Source: Pseudotabrizicola sp051200875 (GTDB taxonomy: Bacteria > Pseudomonadota > Alphaproteobacteria > Rhodobacterales > Rhodobacteraceae). Taken from it: a stretch of DNA of 64,000 nt. The translations under genes and the position numbers were made by a program. Under the pieces are notes generated by a model. That model was given only the letters and a program-made list of their open reading frames with translations. It was not told the origin of the DNA and did no database searches. Location: positions 2,418,001 through 2,482,000 of the forward strand of contig NZ_CP195191.1 in the NCBI RefSeq assembly GCF_051200875.1. The letters are read 5' to 3'. Positions 60,512 through 64,000 of this stretch are shown here, piece after piece; position 1 is the stretch's first letter, and the number at the start of each line of letters is the position of its first letter.

Positions 60512-61885
60512 ATGATGCACGACATGCGCCGCGAAGAAGACAGCCTCGGCCATATGGATCTTCCCAGAACCTGTCTTTGGGGCATTCACACCCAAAGGGC
60601 GATCGAGAACTTTCCGATTTCAGGGATACCGCTGAGCCATTTTCCCGAATTCATCCGGGCTTTGGCATGGGTCAAGAAGGCCGCAGCATCTGCCAATCTG
60701 GGACTGAAGGTGCTGTCCGCCGAGAAGGCGCGGGTGATCGAGGAAGTCTGCGATGAGATCATCGCCGGACGTTGGCACGATGCCTTTCGTGTGGACATGA
60801 TCCAAGGCGGTGCGGGCACATCGACCAATATGAATGCCAATGAGGTTATCGCAAACCTTGGCCTTTTGAAGATGGGCTACAAGCCCGGAGACTATGCCCA
60901 TCTTCACCCCAATGATGACGTGAACCGCAGTCAGTCGACGAATGACGTTTATCCAACGGCAATGCGGCTTGCCATCGTCTCGCAATGCGAAGCGTTTTCG
61001 GCTGCGCAGATGCGGCTGGTGGATGCGCTGCGCGAACGGGCCGAGGCGTTCAAGGATATTCGCAAGATCGGGCGCACCCAGTTGCAGGACGCGGTGCCGA
61101 TGACCTTGGGGCAAGAGTTCACTGGCTTTGCCGTGACGATCATGGAAGATGTTGAAATCATCGACCGCCTGAAGAACCTGCTGCTGGAGGTGAACCTTGG
61201 CGGCACGGCGATTGGCACGCGGGTGAACACCCCTGAGGGCTATGCCGAGGCCGCCGTTGCCGAGTTGGCCCGTGTTTCGGGGATGCCCGCGAAACTGGCG
61301 GGAGACCTGATCGAAGCGTCAAGCGATACGGGCGCCTATGTCACCTTCTCGGGTGTGTTGAAGCGGATCGCGGTCAAGCTGTCGAAAATCTGCAATGACT
61401 TGCGCCTGCTGTCCTCGGGCCCGCGGTCAGGTTTTAACGAGATCAAACTTCCGGCTGTTCAGGCAGGATCGTCGATCATGCCGGGCAAGGTGAACCCGGT
61501 GATCCCAGAAGTCGTCAATCAGGTCGCGTTTCAGGTGATCGGCAACGATCTGACGGTCACGATGGCGGCAGAAGCCGGGCAGTTGCAATTGAATGCCTTT
61601 GAACCGGTGATCGTGCTGAACGTCCTGCAAAGCATGCGGATCCTGAGCCATGCGATGGACACCTTGGCCGAACGCTGCATCAAGGGGATCGAGGCCAATG
61701 TGGCCCAGTGCGAGGGGCTTTTGGAAAACAGCCTTGTTCTGGCCACCATGCTGGTCCCGCATATTGGCTATGCCAAGGCCGCGAAAGTTGCAAAGACCGC
61801 TTTGGCCGAAGGTGCCGCCGTTGCAGAAACAGCCGTCGCGCTTGGCTATGGAAGCCGGGAAGAAATAGAAGCGATGCTGCGCTAG
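60512..61885 (+). CDS. aspA: Aspartate ammonia-lyase
   Basis: A lyase of about 457 residues converting aspartate to fumarate and ammonia. GGAGTSTNMNANEVIAN, the signature GSSIMPGKVNPVIPEVVNQV and VTMAAEAGQLQLNAFEPV follow AspA and not class II fumarase. The start is uncertain: ATG at 60512 matches the length of E. coli AspA (start two residues before MHDMRREEDSLG), but 60485 (AAGG upstream) and 60524 are possible. A LysR gene lies just upstream on the same strand. Confidence 0.88.
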   Translation: MMHDMRREEDSLGHMDLPRTCLWGIHTQRAIENFPISGIPLSHFPEFIRALAWVKKAAASANLGLKVLSAEKARVIEEVCDEIIAGRWHDAFRVDMIQGGAGTSTNMNANEVIANLGLLKMGYKPGDYAHLHPNDDVNRSQSTNDVYPTAMRLAIVSQCEAFSAAQMRLVDALRERAEAFKDIRKIGRTQLQDAVPMTLGQEFTGFAVTIMEDVEIIDRLKNLLLEVNLGGTAIGTRVNTPEGYAEAAVAELARVSGMPAKLAGDLIEASSDTGAYVTFSGVLKRIAVKLSKICNDLRLLSSGPRSGFNEIKLPAVQAGSSIMPGKVNPVIPEVVNQVAFQVIGNDLTVTMAAEAGQLQLNAFEPVIVLNVLQSMRILSHAMDTLAERCIKGIEANVAQCEGLLENSLVLATMLVPHIGYAKAAKVAKTALAEGAAVAETAVALGYGSREEIEAMLR

Positions 61886-61909
61886 CGGGTCTTTACCCCT
61901 GGCAACTGT

Positions 61910-61935
61910 GGTCCGGGGCGTTCACGCGCCTCGGA
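61910..61935. terminator. Hairpin between convergent aspA and ABC genes
   Basis: GTCCGGGGCG and CGCCTCGGAC pair with one G-T wobble over a 6-base loop. It overlaps the end of the ABC ATPase gene. No T-run, so the call is tentative. Confidence 0.45.
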
Positions 61936-62617
61936 CCTCTTCCTTGACAATTCGGCCATCTTCCAAGGTCAGTATCCGGTCGGCCTGATCCAGAATGCGG
62001 TTGTCATGCGTGACCATCAAGGTGGTCGTGCCACGGGCCTGACCCAGCCTTTTCAGGATGTTGACGACATTTGCACTGCTGTCCCGGTCAAGCGCGGCGG
62101 TTGGTTCATCGGCCATGATCACATCAGGGTTGCCGACCAAGGCCCGCGCGATTGCAACACGTTGCTTTTGCCCGCCGGAAAGGTTCGCGGGCAGATAGTG
62201 CAATCTTTCGGACAAACCCAGCAAAGCAAGGGAGTGGGCGGCGGCGCGAGCGGACCATTGGTCATCGACCCGTCCATGAACCTGAAGACCCATCGTGACA
62301 TTCTGGATGGCTGTCAGGCTTTCGTGCAGGTTATGGGCCTGAAAGATGAACCCAAGGCGACGCCGCAGAAGGATGAGGTCGGTCTCTGATGCGGCGTTCA
62401 ACTCATGCCCCAAAAGTTGGGCCGAGCCTTCTTGGACATCCCGCAGGCAGCCCAGAAGCGTAAGCAAGGTCGTCTTGCCCGAACCAGAGGGGCCAACAAG
62501 AGCGGTAAAGCTGCCGCGAGGGATGGAAAGGTCGATGTCGAAAAGCGCCTGCTTGCGGGCCTCGCCGGTTCCGAACCAGTGGTTCAGACGTGTAGCGGTT
62601 ATGGGGAACTGGTCCAT
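61922..62617 (-). CDS. devA: DevA-type ABC exporter ATPase
   Basis: A 231-residue MacB/LolD-like ATPase: Walker A GPSGSGKTT, Q-loop FIFQAHNLHESLT, signature LSGGQKQRVAIARALVGNP, Walker B VIMADEPTAALD, switch His VTHDNRI. Together with the next two genes it forms a DevBCA glycolipid/heterocyst-type exporter set. It starts 11 bases after the permease gene. Confidence 0.9.
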   Translation of the reverse strand: MDQFPITATRLNHWFGTGEARKQALFDIDLSIPRGSFTALVGPSGSGKTTLLTLLGCLRDVQEGSAQLLGHELNAASETDLILLRRRLGFIFQAHNLHESLTAIQNVTMGLQVHGRVDDQWSARAAAHSLALLGLSERLHYLPANLSGGQKQRVAIARALVGNPDVIMADEPTAALDRDSSANVVNILKRLGQARGTTTLMVTHDNRILDQADRILTLEDGRIVKEEVRGA

Positions 62618-62628
62618 CGCCTCTGCCC

Positions 62629-63801
62629 CTAGAACAAATCGGCCGGATCGGCGGCGGCAAGTCTTCGCGTCGCGATCGCCCCCGAGATCGTTGAAAAGAC
62701 AATGGTGCCAAGGAAGACGCCAATGGCCATGGTCGGTGTCATCATAAGTGGCAGCGTTGTCATCTTGCCCATGAAGGTCAGGATGGCCGTGCCGATGAGA
62801 AGCCCCGGAATGAAACCAAGGATGCCCAGCACCAAAGCCTCTTCGAAAACGACGCCCAAGAAAAACCCGGGGCCGTAGCCCATTGCCTTGAAGGTTGCGT
62901 ATTCCTTGAGGTGGTCTGCCACGTCGGTCGACAGCACCTGATAGACGATGACCAGACCGACGAGAATGCCGATGATGACCCCAAAACCAAAGATCAGGCC
63001 GGTGGGGCGTTTCGTCTGTTGGTAGGTCAACTCTTCCTGACCTGCTTGCGTGTAGGTTCTGATCCGCAGGCTTTTGTCCGAAATCAGATCATGTAGGCGG
63101 GTGACGACCGTTTCGGCATTTGCCCCCGGTGCCACCTTTAAAAGGATATGGTCGGGGGCCGCCGACCTGCGCGCAGCAAAGAGCGTCAGGAAGGTCTGGT
63201 CGGAGGTGAACATGTATCCATCGCCGCCGAAGCCACCCCCGCCCGAAAAGGTATCATACAAGGTCAGCGTCTTGCCTGAGGTTTCGAACGACACCGGCGT
63301 TTGGGGGCGGATGGCGGCGGTTTCGTCGCGTGGCAGACTTCGCGCAAGGCGATCCAGCAGGGCGGACATTTGCACCTGAAGCGGGCCGCTCTTTGCGGCA
63401 ATGTCAGGCGCAAGAAACTCTGGCTGGGCTGGGTCAATGCCAAAGGTGGTCAGGGCAAGGTTGGCGGGTTCTCGTTGCCAATTGGTGTTCGCAAGAAACA
63501 ACCCCATGCCGGCCGTGACATCGGGGTCTTCCATAGCCTGAAGCATCCATTGCCGGGCGACATTTCCGCCTTCGTTCAGGGCGTTCGAGTCACTGGCCGA
63601 AATCATGATATCCGCGCGGAAGAAGGCATAGGGCTTGAGCGTGGCAATGGCCATCGAGTTCATGATGCCAAGTTGCACGAAGACCAGCACATTGGCGAAA
63701 GCTACCCCCGCCAAGGCCGCCCCAAAACGCGTTCGGGAATGGGTGAGTTGCAACCATCCGATGGGAAGGCGGCCAAAAAGAGCCTGCAAAAGCCGGCTCA
63801 T
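62629..63801 (-). CDS. devC: DevC-type ABC exporter permease
   Basis: A 390-residue FtsX/MacB-like membrane protein. One N-terminal TM (FGAALAGVAFANVLVFVQLG), a large periplasmic domain with a glycine-rich loop (TFSGGGGFGGDGYMF), and three C-terminal TMs (FGVIIGILVGLVIVYQVL; ALVLGILGFIPGLLIG; MAIGVFLGTIVFSTISGA). This is the DevC order. ATGA overlap with the preceding membrane-fusion gene. Confidence 0.9.
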   Translation of the reverse strand: MSRLLQALFGRLPIGWLQLTHSRTRFGAALAGVAFANVLVFVQLGIMNSMAIATLKPYAFFRADIMISASDSNALNEGGNVARQWMLQAMEDPDVTAGMGLFLANTNWQREPANLALTTFGIDPAQPEFLAPDIAAKSGPLQVQMSALLDRLARSLPRDETAAIRPQTPVSFETSGKTLTLYDTFSGGGGFGGDGYMFTSDQTFLTLFAARRSAAPDHILLKVAPGANAETVVTRLHDLISDKSLRIRTYTQAGQEELTYQQTKRPTGLIFGFGVIIGILVGLVIVYQVLSTDVADHLKEYATFKAMGYGPGFFLGVVFEEALVLGILGFIPGLLIGTAILTFMGKMTTLPLMMTPTMAIGVFLGTIVFSTISGAIATRRLAAADPADLF

Positions 63802-64000
63802 TGAATGCGACCCGAATGGGTGTCGATCCGTGCGATGACTTCGAGATTGATGAAGCGAGCGGCGACTTCGGTCGAGGCATCGTCAAGTGCAACCATGACC
63901 TTGACCACACGCGCATCCGTGTTTGCCGCCGTGTCGTCCGACAGCAAGCCCTGCCGTCCCACGGTCAAACCAATAGACGCCACTTTGCCCTGAAAGGTGT
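63798..64000 (-). CDS. devB: DevB-type membrane-fusion protein, C-terminal end only
   Basis: The last 66 codons of a frame entering from the right edge: TFQGKVASIGLTVGRQGLLS, ARVVKVMVALDD and FINLEVIARID. This is the usual end of DevB/HlyD adaptor proteins, and its stop overlaps the DevC start. The remainder lies beyond the window. Confidence 0.8.
   Translation of the reverse strand, partial: TFQGKVASIGLTVGRQGLLSDDTAANTDARVVKVMVALDDASTEVAARFINLEVIARIDTHSGRIQ

Noticed and set aside
60512..61885. Class II fumarase
   Set aside because: The AEAGQLQLNAFEPV and GSSIMPGKVNP context matches aspartase; fumarase C has a different segment after the signature.

Overview
The window reads as chromosome of an alphaproteobacterium of the Rhodobacteraceae (Rhodobacter/Gemmobacter/Roseobacter relatives). 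The basis is the RpoE-ChrR pair with the five-gene operon that accompanies it in Rhodobacter, the rbfA / phosphodiester glycosidase / truB order, GC-rich codon use, short intergenic palindromes of a style familiar from this family, and the large number of ABC-transporter catabolic operons. I place it at family level only. I see no rRNA, tRNA, CRISPR, insertion sequence, integrase or phage gene.

Layout. 1-4800: a cut-off secreted Met/His-rich protein, a DUF2087 protein, a TMADH-type flavin/Fe-S oxidoreductase and a convergent M20 amidohydrolase. 4899-11460: a six-gene operon of almost entirely uncharacterised proteins around an AAA ATPase (coiled-coil protein, unknown protein, AAA ATPase, unknown protein, small two-TM protein, DUF1523 membrane protein). 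This is my best candidate for an undescribed system. 11642-17706: anti-sigma factor ChrR and sigma factor RpoE, diverging from a translationally coupled five-gene membrane-lipid/redox operon. I can read a matching RpoE-type promoter on each strand between them. 17703-25858: housekeeping genes (rsmB, a DUF1674 gene, dapB, rbfA, truB, rpsO) with a few small conserved genes, an alpha/beta hydrolase and an acidic membrane-anchored RTX-repeat protein.

25922-39820: a complete-looking myo-inositol locus. Ten co-directional genes run from a MocC/IolI-like isomerase through a sugar ABC transporter and an SDR to iolG, iolC (fused to a DUF2090 aldolase-like domain), iolD, iolE and iolB. A LacI-type regulator sits upstream. 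Divergent from it is a MocD-like di-iron oxygenase/desaturase with a MocE-like Rieske ferredoxin, a pair known from rhizopine (O-methyl-inosamine) breakdown. Repeated TGACGAAA motifs flank the regulator gene. The simple model is uptake of inositols and inositol methyl ethers or rhizopine-like compounds, demethylation by MocDE, then the Iol pathway to dihydroxyacetone phosphate and malonate semialdehyde. iolA and a separate iolJ are not in the window.

39996-42314: three small-to-medium membrane or stress genes (holin-like, DUF883/YqjD-like, AI-2E family) behind a candidate GGAAC-N17-CGTT promoter. 59325-42305 (minus strand): about fifteen genes in one direction, apparently one large catabolic operon. 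It encodes a Gfo/Idh dehydrogenase, CoA-transferase, enoyl-CoA hydratase, aldehyde dehydrogenase, a MalEFGK-type ABC transporter, two GMC oxidoreductases, an SDR, a Dabb protein, a DUF993 aldolase-like protein, a LacI regulator and glycerate 2-kinase. A very strong palindrome lies at its head, facing a divergent LysR gene. The substrate is unknown. 60512-64000: aspA and a DevABC-type efflux system whose membrane-fusion subunit is cut by the right edge.
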